This document shows positions 17,867 through 27,229 of a stretch of 64,000 nt of DNA, piece by piece. This stretch comes from Gordonia otitidis NBRC 100426 (lineage in GTDB: Bacteria; Actinomycetota; Actinomycetes; Mycobacteriales; Mycobacteriaceae). Both the position numbers and the translations under genes were made by a program. The notes beneath the pieces are model-generated. The model searched no databases, was not told the DNA's origin, and was given only the letters and a program-made list of their open reading frames with translations. Where the stretch lies: positions 1 to 64,000 of the forward strand of contig NZ_BAFB01000076.1 of assembly GCF_000248075.1 (NCBI RefSeq), in the 5' to 3' direction. Position 1 is the stretch's first letter. Each line of letters opens with the position of its first letter.

Positions 17867-18661
17867 TCAGGAAGGACGCTGCGTCAGGATTCGGGGTCCA
17901 TCGGCGGTGACTGCCACCGTGTGTTCCCAATGCGCTGCACGCGAGCCGTCGTCGGTGACGACGGTCCAGTGGTCGGGAAGCTCCGTGGTGTCGGTGGTAC
18001 CCAGCGTGAGCATGGGCTCGATCGCGAGCGTCGAACCGATCACCAGGAGCGGGCCGTGGCCTGGGTCGCCCTCGTTGGGCAGGAACGGATCGAGATGCAT
18101 CTCGCGGCCGATTCCGTGGCCGCCGTAACCGTCGACGATCCCGAAGCTGCGCCCGAAGGTCTGCTCCGCCTTGCGCGTTCCGGTTTCGATGGCGTGCGAG
18201 ATATCGGTCAGCCGCGCACCGTCGACCATGGCGGCGATTCCTGCTTCCATCGACAGGCGGGTGGCTTCCGACAGATCGTGGTCGGCTGGCGACAACTCCC
18301 CGACACCGAATGTCCAGGCGGAGTCGCCATGCCATCCGTCGAGGATGGCGCCGCAGTCGATCGACACGAGATCACCTTCGGCGAGCACCACACTGCTCGA
18401 CGGGATACCGTGCACCACAACGTCGTTGACCGAGCTGCAGATCGACCCGGGGAATCCGTGATAGCCCTTGAACGACGGCACCGCACCCGCATCGCGGATC
18501 ACCGACTCTGCGACTGCGTCGAGATCGAGAGTGCTCACACCGACCTTCGCAGCGTCGCGGACCGCGACGAGAGCGCTTCCCACGATGGCTCCCGCCGCAG
18601 CCATGGCGTCGAGCTCGCCAGGACTGCGGAACGGGACCTGCTTGGTCTTACGGAGCCTCAT
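17867..18661 (-). CDS. map: Methionine aminopeptidase type I
   Basis: This 264-residue cytoplasmic enzyme removes the initiator methionine from new proteins. The five metal ligands can be placed: two Asp in [16 protein letters not shown], His in [11 protein letters not shown], Glu in AIEPML and Glu in HWEHTV. It has no N-terminal zinc-finger extension. It is 13 bases downstream of adk, as in many actinobacterial secY-adk-map operons, so it is probably cotranscribed. Confidence 0.95.
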   Translation of the reverse strand: MRLRKTKQVPFRSPGELDAMAAAGAIVGSALVAVRDAAKVGVSTLDLDAVAESVIRDAGAVPSFKGYHGFPGSICSSVNDVVVHGIPSSSVVLAEGDLVSIDCGAILDGWHGDSAWTFGVGELSPADHDLSEATRLSMEAGIAAMVDGARLTDISHAIETGTRKAEQTFGRSFGIVDGYGGHGIGREMHLDPFLPNEGDPGHGPLLVIGSTLAIEPMLTLGTTDTTELPDHWTVVTDDGSRAAHWEHTVAVTADGPRILTQRPS

Positions 18662-18674
18662 CGACGATCGGAGT

Positions 18675-19229
18675 TCAGGAGACTTTGACGCCCAGCGCGT
18701 TCAACACGCGCTGATGGACCTCGTCGACCTCGCCAACGGCGTCGACGGTCTTGACCTGGTCGCCGTAGTACTCGAGAAGCGGTGCGGTCTCCTTCTCGTA
18801 GACCGCCATGCGATTACGGATCACGTCCTCGGTGTCGTCGGCGCGACCACGTGCGAGCATGCGCTCGACGACGACGTCGGGATCGACGACGAAGGAGACT
18901 ACGGCGTCGAGTCGCGTGTCGAGGTCGGCGAGGATCGAGTTGAGGGCCTCGGCCTGCTCGATCGAGCGGGGAAAGCCGTCGAGGATGAAACCTTTCGACG
19001 CGTCGGGTTCGTTCAGCCGCGCACGAACCATGTCGACCGTGATCTCCGGCGGCACCAGATCGCCTGCGTCGAGGTACTTCTTGGCTTCGATGCCGATGGC
19101 AGTGCCCTGCGAGATGTTCGCGCGGAACAGGTCACCGGTCGAGATGTGTGGGATGCCGAGAGTCTCCGACAACAGCTCTGCCTGGGTTCCCTTGCCAGCA
19201 CCGGGGGGGCCGAGAAAAACAAGTCTCAC
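18675..19229 (-). CDS. adk: Adenylate kinase
   Basis: This 184-residue enzyme interconverts ATP plus AMP and two ADP. The P-loop is [10 protein letters not shown] (residues 7-16), with ISTGDLFR in the AMP-binding part and GFPRSIEQ near residue 85. The LID is the short form, without zinc-binding cysteines, as in mycobacteria. The GTG start overlaps the secY stop (GTGA), so translation is coupled to secY. Confidence 0.95.
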   Translation of the reverse strand: MRLVFLGPPGAGKGTQAELLSETLGIPHISTGDLFRANISQGTAIGIEAKKYLDAGDLVPPEITVDMVRARLNEPDASKGFILDGFPRSIEQAEALNSILADLDTRLDAVVSFVVDPDVVVERMLARGRADDTEDVIRNRMAVYEKETAPLLEYYGDQVKTVDAVGEVDEVHQRVLNALGVKVS

Positions 19230-20545
19230 TTCAAGAATCCTTCGTACTTACGTTGCATCAATTGACTGTTGACCTGCTTCACCGTGTCCAGACCCACGCC
19301 GACCATGATCAACACGGCCGTGCCCCCAAATGGCAGGTTCTGCACTCCCCCGCTGTTTCCGATCTCGAGGAAGAGGTTGGGCAGTACAGCGATGATACCC
19401 AGATAGATCGAACCCGGGAGTGTGATGCGGCTCAGTACGTAGCCGAGGTAATCAGCTGTCGGCTGTCCCGGACGGATACCCGGGATGAACCCTCCGTACT
19501 TCTTCATATCGTCGGCACGCTCTTCTGGGTTGAAGGTCACCGCGACGTAGAAGTAGGTGAAGAAGATGATCATCAGGAAGTAGACGAGGATGTACACCCA
19601 GCTACTCGGGTCGGCGAGATACCGTGAGACCCACGATTGCCACCCCGACTCCGTGCCGTCGGCGCTCTTGGTGAGCTGCACGATCAACTGGGGCAGATAC
19701 AGCAGCGACGACGCGAAGATGACAGGGATGACGCCGGCCTGGTTGACCTTCAGTGGCAGATAGGTCGACGACCCGCCGTACATCTTCCGGCCGACCATGC
19801 GTTTGGCGTACTGCACCGGGATTCGACGCTGCCCCTGCTCGATGAAGACCACGCCGGCGATGATGATCAACGCTGCGAGACACACCAGACCGAAGACCAG
19901 ACCACCACGGCTGGTGAGGATCGCACGTCCTTCGGCCGGGATACGGGCGGCGATCCCCGAGAAGATCAACAGCGACATGCCGTTGCCGATGCCGCGTTCG
20001 GTGATCAGCTCACCGAACCACATGACGAGGCAGGCGCCCGCTGTCATGACCAGAACGATGATCGACAGTCCGAAGATCGACTGGTCGGTGAGAACGTTGC
20101 CGCACTCCTGCGGAAGCAGGGTGCCGCGGTCGGCGAGTGCGACGATGCCGGTCGACTGGAGCAGCGCGAGCGCGACGGTGAGGTAGCGCGTGTACTGCGT
20201 CATCTTGGCCTGACCGGACTGGCCCTCCTTGCGGAGTTGCTCGAACCGGGGGATGACCACCGTGAGGAGCTGCACGATGATGCTCGCCGTGATGTAGGGC
20301 ATGATGCCGATCGCGAACACCGAGAGCTGGAGAAGCGCTCCACCGGAGAACAGGTTGATCAGCGAGTAGACCTGATTGCCGCCACCACTGTTGATCCGAT
20401 CGATGCACGCGTGCACGGTCTTGTAGTCGACGCCCGGCGACGGAACCGTCGCACCCAGGCGATACAGCACGATGATGCCGATGACGAAGAGGATCTTCTT
20501 CCTCAGATCGGGCGTCCGAAAGGCCGCGACGAGGGGGGAAAGCAC
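19226..20545 (-). CDS. secY: Protein translocase subunit SecY
   Basis: This is a 439-residue membrane protein with ten hydrophobic segments. The SecY signatures are [15 protein letters not shown] near residue 80 and the cytoplasmic loop motif PGIRPGQPT near residue 355. It forms the SecYEG pore for protein export and membrane insertion. It is separated from rplO by 316 bases holding a long hairpin and a possible promoter, so it may be transcribed apart from the ribosomal genes. Confidence 0.96.
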   Translation of the reverse strand: MLSPLVAAFRTPDLRKKILFVIGIIVLYRLGATVPSPGVDYKTVHACIDRINSGGGNQVYSLINLFSGGALLQLSVFAIGIMPYITASIIVQLLTVVIPRFEQLRKEGQSGQAKMTQYTRYLTVALALLQSTGIVALADRGTLLPQECGNVLTDQSIFGLSIIVLVMTAGACLVMWFGELITERGIGNGMSLLIFSGIAARIPAEGRAILTSRGGLVFGLVCLAALIIIAGVVFIEQGQRRIPVQYAKRMVGRKMYGGSSTYLPLKVNQAGVIPVIFASSLLYLPQLIVQLTKSADGTESGWQSWVSRYLADPSSWVYILVYFLMIIFFTYFYVAVTFNPEERADDMKKYGGFIPGIRPGQPTADYLGYVLSRITLPGSIYLGIIAVLPNLFLEIGNSGGVQNLPFGGTAVLIMVGVGLDTVKQVNSQLMQRKYEGFLK

Positions 20546-20582
20546 TAACTCCTCCTAGGAACGACCACGCTCGGGTTGTTCG

Positions 20583-20600
20583 GGGGTCCGGACGGACCCC
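20583..20600. repeat. Short hairpin in the secY leader
   Basis: An inverted repeat GGGGTCCG-GA-CGGACCCC lies about 40 bases upstream of the secY start. In RNA it would fold into a stem of about seven pairs with a small loop. It could influence secY translation or pausing; there is no U-run to make it a clear terminator. Confidence 0.4.
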
Positions 20601-20676
20601 ACCCCCACGTGCTCGGCAATCGACGTTGATCGGTGGTTGCGGCTGCGATAGTTCCGGTTGCGCGGCAACGTCAGAA

Positions 20677-20705
20677 ACTCTACCGGCTGCCATGACCGGC
20701 CCTTC
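20677..20705 (-). promoter_or_regulatory. Possible secY promoter
   Basis: In the 316-base gap between rplO and secY the minus strand has TAGAGT (20677-20682) as a possible -10, with a weak -35-like GAAGGG (20700-20705) 17 bases upstream. The transcript would begin close to a GTTGCCGCG stretch, loosely like the GGTTGCCTG start of the two ribosomal promoters in this window. The -35 is poor, so this is only a candidate. Confidence 0.3.
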
Positions 20706-20806
20706 TGCGGGACCGCACCACCTCGAGTTGTCGCGGCCGCGCGTGGTACCGGGCGGGTGCATCGACGTGCACGTACTCCCGTGAACCAGCACACGGCCGA
20801 GATGGC

Positions 20807-20847
20807 ACCACAGCGGACGGCAGAGCCGTGCTGCCGTCCGCTGTGGT
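20807..20847 (-). terminator. Strong hairpin after rplO
   Basis: A perfect 17-base-pair stem (20807-20823 with 20831-20847) with a seven-base loop lies 14 bases after the rplO stop. No U-tract follows on the minus strand. It probably ends or attenuates transcription of the ribosomal genes before secY, or protects the 3' end of their mRNA. Confidence 0.65.
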
Positions 20848-20861
20848 CAGAAAACGAACTC

Positions 20862-21302
20862 TTACAGTTCGGTGGTGCTGCCACCTGCAGCGGCGATCTT
20901 TTCCTTGGCCGACGCCGTGAACTTGTTCGCGGTCACGTTGACCGCGACGCTCAGCTCGCCGTCGCCGAGGACCTTGACCAGCTGGTTCTTACGGACCGCA
21001 CCGGCAGCGACGAGCTCGTCGACGCCGATCGTGCCGCCCTGCGGGAACAGCTTGGCGATGTCGCCCACGTTGACGACCTGGTACTCGACCCGGTTGGGGT
21101 TGGTGAAGCCCTTGAGCTTCGGGAGCCGCATGTGGATCGGCATCTGGCCGCCCTCGAAGCCGGCAGGCACGTTCTTGCGTGCCTTGGTGCCCTTGGTGCC
21201 GCGACCGGCGGTCTTACCCTTGGACCCCTCACCGCGACCCACGCGGGTCTTCTCGGTCTTCGCGCCCGGAGCGGGGCGAAGGTGATGGAGTTTGATGGTC
21301 AT
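20862..21302 (-). CDS. rplO: 50S ribosomal protein L15
   Basis: This 146-residue protein starts with the L15 pattern ([11 protein letters not shown], then [17 protein letters not shown]), which is rich in Gly, Lys and Arg and contacts 23S r[21 protein letters not shown] is the conserved middle. It is the last ribosomal gene of this operon and is followed by a long hairpin. Confidence 0.96.
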   Translation of the reverse strand: MTIKLHHLRPAPGAKTEKTRVGRGEGSKGKTAGRGTKGTKARKNVPAGFEGGQMPIHMRLPKLKGFTNPNRVEYQVVNVGDIAKLFPQGGTIGVDELVAAGAVRKNQLVKVLGDGELSVAVNVTANKFTASAKEKIAAAGGSTTEL

Positions 21303-21307
21303 TGCTC

Positions 21308-21487
21308 TTAAACCTCTTCGACTGTCACGAGGTGTGCAACCACGTTGATCAAACCGCGGTTGATCGGGGTGTCCTCGCGGGTGACGGTCTGGCGGATGCC
21401 CCTGAGTCCGAGGGTCCGCAGGCTGTCACGCTGGTTCTTCTTGGTACCGATCGTGCCCTTGACCTGGGTGATCTTCAGTTCGGCCAT
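21308..21487 (-). CDS. rpmD: 50S ribosomal protein L30
   Basis: This 59-residue protein has the L30 pattern [19 protein letters not shown] and [13 protein letters not shown]. The ATG at 21487 follows rpsE by five bases. The longer open frame covering it is only read-through from rpsE in another frame. Confidence 0.95.
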   Translation of the reverse strand: MAELKITQVKGTIGTKKNQRDSLRTLGLRGIRQTVTREDTPINRGLINVVAHLVTVEEV

Positions 21488-21492
21488 GGCTA

Positions 21493-22134
21493 TCAGACTC
21501 CCTGTCCCGCGCGCGCCCGGAGCATGCCGGCCGGCGCCACGTCTTCGATCGGCAGACCGCGGCGTGCGGCGACCTCTTCGGGACGCTGCAGCATCTTCAG
21601 TGCGGCGACGGTCGCGTGGACCACGTTGATCGCGTTGTCGGAGCCGAGGCTCTTCGCGAGCACGTCGTGCACGCCTGCGCACTCGAGCACGGCACGCACC
21701 GCGCCACCGGCGATCACACCGGTACCGGGGCTGGCCGGGCGCAGCATCACGACGCCGGCTGCGGCCTCACCCTGGACCGGGTGGGTCACGGTGCCTGCGA
21801 TCAGCGGAACGCGGAAGAAGTTCTTGCGAGCCTCTTCGACGCCCTTCTGGATCGCGGCCGGAACTTCCTTGGCCTTGCCGTAGCCGACACCGACCATGCC
21901 CTGGCCGTCGCCGACGACCACGAGAGCGGTGAAGGAGAACCGACGTCCACCCTTGACCACCTTGGAGACGCGGTTGATGGTGACGACGCGCTCGAGCTGG
22001 TTGCGCTCCTGGTCGCGATCGCGTCCGCGGTCGTTACGACGATCGCGGCCACCGCGGCGGTCGTTGCCGCCCAGGTTGTTGTTGTTGTCGTTTCCGGCGG
22101 GTCCGTTTCCGCCGTCACGCTGACGTCCGGGCAT
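21493..22134 (-). CDS. rpsE: 30S ribosomal protein S5
   Basis: This 213-residue protein has an S5 core from about residue 48 ([41 protein letters not shown]). The first 47 residues are low-complexity, rich in Asn, Gly, Arg and Asp, with a run of four Asn; mycobacterial S5 has a similar charged extension. The ATG at 22134 has a GGAGGG ribosome site. S5 acts in decoding fidelity and at the mRNA entrance. Confidence 0.95.
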   Translation of the reverse strand: MPGRQRDGGNGPAGNDNNNNLGGNDRRGGRDRRNDRGRDRDQERNQLERVVTINRVSKVVKGGRRFSFTALVVVGDGQGMVGVGYGKAKEVPAAIQKGVEEARKNFFRVPLIAGTVTHPVQGEAAAGVVMLRPASPGTGVIAGGAVRAVLECAGVHDVLAKSLGSDNAINVVHATVAALKMLQRPEEVAARRGLPIEDVAPAGMLRARAGQGV

Positions 22135-22183
22135 CAGAGGTTCCCTCCGGTCATGTTGGTCGTGCTGTTGTTGCTGGTCATCA

Positions 22184-22588
22184 TCAGAACTGCAGGCCTC
22201 CCTCGCGCGCGGCGTCGGCGAGCGCGGCGATCCGGCCGTGGTAGTCCTTGCCACCACGGTCGAACACGACGGCCTCGACACCGGCGGCCTTGGCGCGAGC
22301 GGCGATCAGTTCGCCGACGCGACGAGCCTGTGCCGACTTGTCTCCGCCGGATGCACGCACGTCTGCCTCGATGGTCGACGCAGCGGCGAGGGTCTTGCCC
22401 GCCAGGTCGTCGATCAGCTGCACGTGGATGTGACGGCTGCTGCGCTTGACAGCCAGACGCGGACGCTCAGGCGTGCCGTTGACCTTCTTGCGCAGGCGGA
22501 AGTGACGATTGCCGGTCGCGGTGCGCCGACGGGTCGAGACGTCCTTGCCGAGGGGCTTGCGGACAGTTTTGGTTGCTGTATCACTCAT
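22184..22588 (-). CDS. rplR: 50S ribosomal protein L18
   Basis: This 134-residue protein has the L18 features [29 protein letters not shown] and the C-terminal [20 protein letters not shown]. It binds 5S rRNA. It is three bases downstream of rplF in the spc order rplF-rplR-rpsE. Confidence 0.96.
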   Translation of the reverse strand: MSDTATKTVRKPLGKDVSTRRRTATGNRHFRLRKKVNGTPERPRLAVKRSSRHIHVQLIDDLAGKTLAAASTIEADVRASGGDKSAQARRVGELIAARAKAAGVEAVVFDRGGKDYHGRIAALADAAREGGLQF

Positions 22589-22591
22589 GGC

Positions 22592-23128
22592 TTACTTACC
22601 CGTCTTTCCGACCTTGCGACGGATCTGCTCACCCTCGTAGCGAATGCCCTTGCCCTTGTACGGGTCAGGACGACGCAGGCGGCGGATGTTCGCCGAGATC
22701 TGGCCGACTTGCTGCTTGTCGATACCCGACACCGAGAACTTGGTGGGCGACTCGACGGCAAAGGTGATGCCCTCGGGAGCCTCGATCGGCACGGGGTGGC
22801 TGTAGCCGAGCGCGAACTCGAGATCGCGACCCTTGGCGGCGACGCGGTAGCCGACACCGAAGATCTCCATCTTCGTGGTGTAGCCCTGCGTGACACCGGT
22901 GACCAGGTTGGCGACCAGCGAGCGGTTCAGGCCGTGCAGTGCACGGTTACGACGCTCGTCGTTGGGGCGGGTCACCACGATGGTGTTGTCTTCCTGCGCC
23001 ACCTCGATGGGGCTGGTGACAACGTGGCTCAGCTCGCCCTTGGGGCCCTTCACGGACACGGTCTGGCCGTCGATGGAGACGGTGACGCCCGCGGGGATCT
23101 CGATCGGGTTCTTACCGATACGCGACAT
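22592..23128 (-). CDS. rplF: 50S ribosomal protein L6
   Basis: This 178-residue protein starts [15 protein letters not shown] and ends with the L6 signature [14 protein letters not shown] and KVGKTGK. It contacts the factor-binding region of the 50S subunit. It is 15 bases downstream of rpsH. Confidence 0.96.
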   Translation of the reverse strand: MSRIGKNPIEIPAGVTVSIDGQTVSVKGPKGELSHVVTSPIEVAQEDNTIVVTRPNDERRNRALHGLNRSLVANLVTGVTQGYTTKMEIFGVGYRVAAKGRDLEFALGYSHPVPIEAPEGITFAVESPTKFSVSGIDKQQVGQISANIRRLRRPDPYKGKGIRYEGEQIRRKVGKTGK

Positions 23129-23143
23129 TGTGTGTACCTCCCC

Positions 23144-23542
23144 TTACCAGACGTAGGCGAGGACTTCGCCGCCCACGCCCTGGTTGGCTGCCTGGCGATC
23201 GGTGAGCAGACCGGACGACGTGGAGATGATGGCCACGCCGAGGCCGCCCAGGACCTTGGGCAGGTTGGTGGACTTTGCGTACACCCGCAGGCCCGGCTTG
23301 GACACGCGGCGAAGGCCGGCGATGCTGCGCTCACGGGAGGGGCCGTACTTGAGGGAAACGACGAGGTTCTTGCCGATCTCCGCATCTTCGGTGCGGTAAT
23401 CGGTGATGTAGCCCTCGCGCTTCAAGATCTCGGCGATGTTCACCTTGAGCTTCGACGACGGGAGGGTCACCTCGTCGTGGAACGCCGAATTGGCGTTACG
23501 CAGACGTGTCAAGAAGTCTGCGATCGGGTCAGTCATGGTCAT
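23144..23542 (-). CDS. rpsH: 30S ribosomal protein S8
   Basis: This 132-residue protein starts [18 protein letters not shown] and ends with [12 protein letters not shown]8 binds the central domain of 16S rRNA and, in Escherichia coli, represses its own operon by binding the mRNA near rplE. Normally rpsH directly follows rpsN; here it is the first gene of a separate transcript, with rpsN 14 kb away. Two in-frame ATG codons (23542, 23536) are possible. A perfect 15-base palindrome touches the first one, and no good ribosome site is exposed. Confidence 0.96.
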   Translation of the reverse strand: MTMTDPIADFLTRLRNANSAFHDEVTLPSSKLKVNIAEILKREGYITDYRTEDAEIGKNLVVSLKYGPSRERSIAGLRRVSKPGLRVYAKSTNLPKVLGGLGVAIISTSSGLLTDRQAANQGVGGEVLAYVW

Positions 23543-23557
23543 GGTTGACCGTCAACC
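23543..23557. repeat. Palindrome abutting the rpsH start codon
   Basis: GGTTGAC-C-GTCAACC on the plus strand forms a perfect 15-base palindrome that ends directly at the rpsH ATG. It covers the bases where the ribosome site would normally lie. In RNA it could only close with a tiny loop, so it may instead be a protein site or part of a larger fold. Confidence 0.5.
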
Positions 23558-23764
23558 TTTCTCGTAGCGGTTCCCATACAGCGCCTTTCGCGGGATTTCT
23601 CCCGTGACCTGCGGTGGGCCTTCCACGAAGTGGATAGTTGTTAAGGTTCTCGCCGCCGATGCCCTTGGTTTTTCGCCGGCACCGGCGACTATTCAGTTGT
23701 GGCCGTGAACCCCGCGTGTGCACGCATTCTTGCGACTGCGGGCACACCAAGGCGCACAGGCAAC
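23558..23764 (-). promoter_or_regulatory. Long structured 5' leader of the rpsH operon
   Basis: These bases, with the palindrome next to rpsH, form a leader of about 222 bases. They include the hairpin CGGGA-GAAA-UCCCG (23591-23604), which has a GNRA tetraloop, and the palindrome CGCCGG-UG-CCGGCG (23674-23687). No gene is seen. The length and folding suggest ribosomal-protein autoregulation, but no known S8-binding site was matched. Confidence 0.45.
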
Positions 23765-23768
23765 CGTT

Positions 23769-24545
23769 CTAGTGTAGAGAGTCTGCTGGCCAGACCCAAA
23801 TCGATGCCGTCGACGCCGCCATGGTCGGCCGCATTCGCACCGAACTCGCTCCGCGCGGTGCGGACGACACGTCATCGCGACGAGAGCGATCCCCCGCGAT
23901 CACAGCGGCCGCGAGCATCGCCCAGGCCGCACCGTCGGCACCACCCACCGAGGCCAGCACCGCGCCGAGCGCGGCAACCCCGAACGCGCCACCGAGCTGT
24001 CGGGACGCGCTGAACAAGCCACCCGAGACGCCTGCCGCTCCGGCGGGTGCGCCGGACACGACGAGACCGGTCATCGGGACGATCACCATCGGCAACGCCA
24101 TTCCCGCGAGCAGCATCGCGCAGATCAGCACCCACAGGGATGCGTCGACGAAGATCGCAGCGGCGATGGCTGCCGAACCCGCGACCGCCGCGATCTGCCC
24201 GAGAACTGCGGGCAACTGCGGGCCACGCGCTGCGACGACGCGACCCGATAGGGATCGCGGGGCTGCACTGCGTCGATCCGACCAATAGAGCGCGACGACC
24301 GCGCAGGTCATCCGGATCAGTGCCCACGCAGCGACCGACGACCGCTCCCCCGCCTCGACGATGACGACGACAAGCGCGAAGAACGCCACAGCGAGCGCCT
24401 GCCCGCGGACATCGAGTCGTCCACCGGAGTCGCGCACATTCGGATCGGACGGAAAGAACCGACTCCAGGCCAGTGCGATGAGTCCTACCGGCAGATTGAT
24501 CAAGAAGATCCAGCGCCACCCTCCCGCAGCGATGAGGATCCGCAT
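23769..24545 (-). pseudogene. Remnant of a DHA2-type MFS transporter
   Basis: The 258-residue frame opens with GGWRWIFLINLPVGL, which lies about one third into intact DHA2 transporters, so the N-terminal third is missing. After two more segments it jumps from a DRRSAAPRSL loop to helices typical of the C-terminal part (GASRQLGG-like SASRQLGGAFGVAALG), so several middle membrane segments are deleted. The last residues run into the rpsH promoter. No start with a ribosome site is visible. It is almost certainly a dead gene. Confidence 0.75.
23771..23799 (-). promoter_or_regulatory. Promoter of the rpsH-rplO half operon
   Basis: On the minus strand, TTGGGT (23794-23799) and TACACT (23771-23776) are separated by 17 bases, a near-ideal sigma-A promoter. 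The start would be near 23764, at the beginning of GGTTGCCTG (23757-23765). The rplN promoter at 39.25 kb has the same CGATTTGG, TACACT and GGTTGCCTG blocks with nearly the same spacing. It lies within the last codons of the MFS remnant, which indicates that the remnant's 3' end is not genuine coding sequence. Confidence 0.72.
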
Positions 24546-24714
24546 GGTGTGGGCGACGGAGCGTCAGGCGATCGGCGACTTCCGGGATCTGTTGTATGCC
24601 ACCAGCACCGGGGTGACCGGCGATGTCGGCGCACCGGAGCTCGGGGGTGTTCGCCGGGGTGATATACCAGCGGCGTCCTGACGCTTCCACCGTCCGCAGA
24701 GCTACGCTGCTGCG

Positions 24715-25464
24715 GTGAACTGGGAACTGGTCTCCTGCGGTCTGCGCGGCCACGAAACCTACCGCCCCGACGAATCGGATCTCGCCGAGCACCTCCGCTC
24801 CGACACCGCCGTCGGTGACGCGTGGCGGTGTCTGCGATGCGGAGACTTCGTCGTCGGCGACCCGCGGAGCAGCGGGCCGGCCGATCACGCGCCCGAGGTC
24901 CCCCGCGGTCGCCTGTTGCGCGACCTGATCATCATGCGGCTACTCGCAATCGAGCGTCTGGTCCGCGGCATCTTCCTGGTGATCGCCGGGTCGTTCGTGA
25001 TCGAGCTGCGCAACAGCCAGCAGACGCTGCACGAGAAGTTCGACGCCGAGATGCCGCTACTGAAACCGATCGCCGACCAGATCGGCTGGAACATCGACGA
25101 CTCGAAGGTCGTGCAGTGGATCGAGAAGGCCACAACACTGTCCACGACGACCATCGTTCTCGTCGGCTGCGCACTGGTGGCCTATGGACTCAGCCAGTTC
25201 GTCGAGGCGTACGGGCTGTGGTTCGCCAAACGCTGGGGTGAGTACTTCGCCGTGATCGTCACGAGCATCTTCATCCCCCTCGAGGTCTACGAACTCGTCG
25301 AGAAGGCAACGGTGTTCAAGGCACTTCTGCTCGCTGTGAACATCGCGGCGGTCGTGTGGTTGATCTGGAGCAAAAGGCTGTTCGGAGTACGCGGCGGCGA
25401 GGCCGCGTTCCACGCCGAGCACAGCGCCGAGAGTCTGCTCACCGTCGAGCGCGCGGCGGGGTGA
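24715..25464 (+). CDS. DUF2127-type membrane protein
   Basis: This 249-residue protein has an N-terminal part with CxxC near residue 40 (CLRCGDF) and three or four membrane segments (about 95-112, 145-165, 180-198 and 205-222). The part from ERLVRGIFLVIAG to VWLIWSKRLF resembles DUF2127 proteins of unknown function. The GTG start is six bases after a TACGCT hexamer, so it may be leaderless. It lies between the MFS remnant and a cupin gene, and no functional link is evident. Confidence 0.7.
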   Translation: MNWELVSCGLRGHETYRPDESDLAEHLRSDTAVGDAWRCLRCGDFVVGDPRSSGPADHAPEVPRGRLLRDLIIMRLLAIERLVRGIFLVIAGSFVIELRNSQQTLHEKFDAEMPLLKPIADQIGWNIDDSKVVQWIEKATTLSTTTIVLVGCALVAYGLSQFVEAYGLWFAKRWGEYFAVIVTSIFIPLEVYELVEKATVFKALLLAVNIAAVVWLIWSKRLFGVRGGEAAFHAEHSAESLLTVERAAG

Positions 25465-25592
25465 CGGGTGCCGCACCGCGGCCGGGTCGCGAATTTCGTC
25501 GGTCAACGTCATGCAGTGCGGCAGGTCGACTCGAGACGGCACGAACCCGCGAATGCCGCGCGGCCGTCGCGCATGACGTGCCATCGTGAGAC

Positions 25593-25922
25593 ATGGACTC
25601 CACCCGACTCCCAGCCCTCGTCGACGAACTCATCGCCACAGCGCGCACCGCTCACAGTCGCAGAGCCGGTCACACCCTGCACGGCAATTCGTCGCGTCAC
25701 CTGCGTCAGACAGTGATTGCCCTCGCAGCCGCCACCGAACTCGGCGAACACGAGAGTCCCGGTGAGGCAACCCTGCAGGTACTTCGTGGCGACGTCACCC
25801 TCACCGCGGGTACCGACGACTGGCACGGGACGGCTGGTGACCTCGTCACCATTCCCGACGCCCGACACAACCTGAGGGCGAACGACGACTCGGCAGTGCT
25901 TCTCACCGTGCTGGCGCACTGA
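25593..25922 (+). CDS. Small cupin-domain protein
   Basis: This 109-residue protein has a single cupin barrel: ATELGEHESPGEATLQVLRGDVTL is motif 1 with possible metal ligands His and Glu, and GDLVTIPDARHNLRA is motif 2 with His. Such small cupins bind metals or small molecules; the role is unknown. Its last 20 bases overlap the convergent transporter gene. Confidence 0.78.
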   Translation: MDSTRLPALVDELIATARTAHSRRAGHTLHGNSSRHLRQTVIALAAATELGEHESPGEATLQVLRGDVTLTAGTDDWHGTAGDLVTIPDARHNLRANDDSAVLLTVLAH

Positions 25923-27072
25923 CCGCTGACCGTCTCACCTGCACCCAACGCCACCACCACCGCGCCATCCCGGCGAAGACGACAACCCAGACCGCGAGCG
26001 CAACCCACGCCTCCCAGGTGCCGAGATCCTTCAGCCACGGCACGTGCCACGCGATCCCCAATTGCCGACTGGCCACTCCGTACATGCCGATCGGGAACAC
26101 CAGCGACCAGAGCGCGGTGCGGAAGCCCGAATTGGTGCCCGGCCGACGTGCATGCCAGATCATCAGCACGATCAACAGGGGGATCAGCCACGTGCCGAAG
26201 ATCCAGGCCATCAGACACAGCGTCCCGACCACGTCGTGCGTGACGAGTCGTTGGGCCGAACCCGTTGTCATCAACTCGGCGCCTGCCAGTACGGAGATGG
26301 CTCCGGCGCCCATGAGCACCCAGTAAGGCGCCACCTCGTCGTCGTGTGAGAGTCCGATGATGATCAGCCGTGCGACGACCAGTACCGCCATCACGATCAG
26401 GATCAGCACGCCTATCCCCCACCACAACGCAGCGACCTGGGCGTACCAGTTGACGTGCTTGGCCGCGGCCAGGGCACCGAACGCCACCGCGACCGCTTGA
26501 GTCCCGACCACCATCAGAAACCAGGTCCCGTTGACGTGTGTCCACGGAAGCGGGGTCGTGGCGGACGGGGATTGCGCGCGCGAATGCGTGGCGCTGAAGA
26601 ATGCCGCTATCACCGCCACGTAGCCCAGAATCACCCACGAACCGAGCGTGATGTAGGCAAAGCTCAGCGCAGCCCAGTCGAATCCACCCGCGAGCGAACG
26701 AGCGGCGAGCACCCCGCTCCCAGCGGTGAACGCCAGCACCGTGAAGCCGTCGGCGCGCACCTCGCCCATCAACTCGGCGGAGATGCCCGCTCCCGTGAAC
26801 CACCCCGCGATGGTGAACACCGTCAGTGCGATGTATCCGACCACCGCCAGAACGAAGAGAAGTGCCGAAATCACCTGGGCCACAGTGGAGTAAGTACCTG
26901 AGCCAAGCGTCGCCGCGTTGTGCATCGCAGTCGAGATGATCCCGGTTGCCATGACGAAGGTGAACTGCCCGAGCCTCGCGCGCGGCACCCGCGATCGATG
27001 TCGGGGCTGAGCGCCGGGCACAGCACTCGAATCGCTCACAGTCACCGACTGTTTCACACCGCGCATCGTCAT
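25903..27072 (-). CDS. TDT-family (tellurite-resistance/dicarboxylate) transporter
   Basis: This 389-residue protein has about ten hydrophobic segments. The opening FVMATGIISTAM and the later FLMVVGTQAVAVAFG and GTLCLMAWIFGTWLIPLL match the TDT/SLAC1 fold, whose members carry C4-dicarboxylates, sulfite or other anions and are often named for tellurite resistance. It is divergent from narG across a 157-base gap containing repeated ATACGC half sites, so shared control with nitrate respiration is possible. The substrate is not determined. Confidence 0.82.
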   Translation of the reverse strand: MTMRGVKQSVTVSDSSAVPGAQPRHRSRVPRARLGQFTFVMATGIISTAMHNAATLGSGTYSTVAQVISALLFVLAVVGYIALTVFTIAGWFTGAGISAELMGEVRADGFTVLAFTAGSGVLAARSLAGGFDWAALSFAYITLGSWVILGYVAVIAAFFSATHSRAQSPSATTPLPWTHVNGTWFLMVVGTQAVAVAFGALAAAKHVNWYAQVAALWWGIGVLILIVMAVLVVARLIIIGLSHDDEVAPYWVLMGAGAISVLAGAELMTTGSAQRLVTHDVVGTLCLMAWIFGTWLIPLLIVLMIWHARRPGTNSGFRTALWSLVFPIGMYGVASRQLGIAWHVPWLKDLGTWEAWVALAVWVVVFAGMARWWWRWVQVRRSAVSAPAR

Positions 27073-27075
27073 TAC

Positions 27076-27112
27076 GCGTATTGACGCGGGTCTATACGCA
27101 ATCGAAATACGC
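27076..27112. repeat. Half-site array between the TDT and nar genes
   Basis: GCGTAT (27076-27081) and ATACGC (27094-27099) form an inverted pair 12 bases apart, and a second ATACGC follows at 27107-27112. The array starts four bases from the TDT start codon and about 120 bases upstream of narG. It could be an operator serving both directions. Confidence 0.4.
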
Positions 27113-27229
27113 TGGTGGTCGAAACACGAGTCGGCATCAGGAAATTAGGGCACCCAAACTTCGTTAATGCTCGATGAATCCGCACGATGAAACCCCACAC
27201 CTTCTCCACTTTGACCGTATGGTGAATCC

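Noticed and set aside
22010-22130. A repeat or CRISPR-like stretch of CGN/AAC codons in rpsE
   Set aside because: It is the low-complexity N-terminal extension of S5, also charged in mycobacteria, with no spacer structure.
22238-23548. A 436-codon open frame on the plus strand across rplR, rplF and rpsH
   Set aside because: It is a GC-driven shadow of three certain ribosomal genes and has no recognisable family pattern.
24546-24872. A minus-strand frame upstream of the MFS remnant as the missing N-terminal half
   Set aside because: It does not encode membrane helices or MFS motifs and is in a different frame, so the N-terminus is taken as lost.
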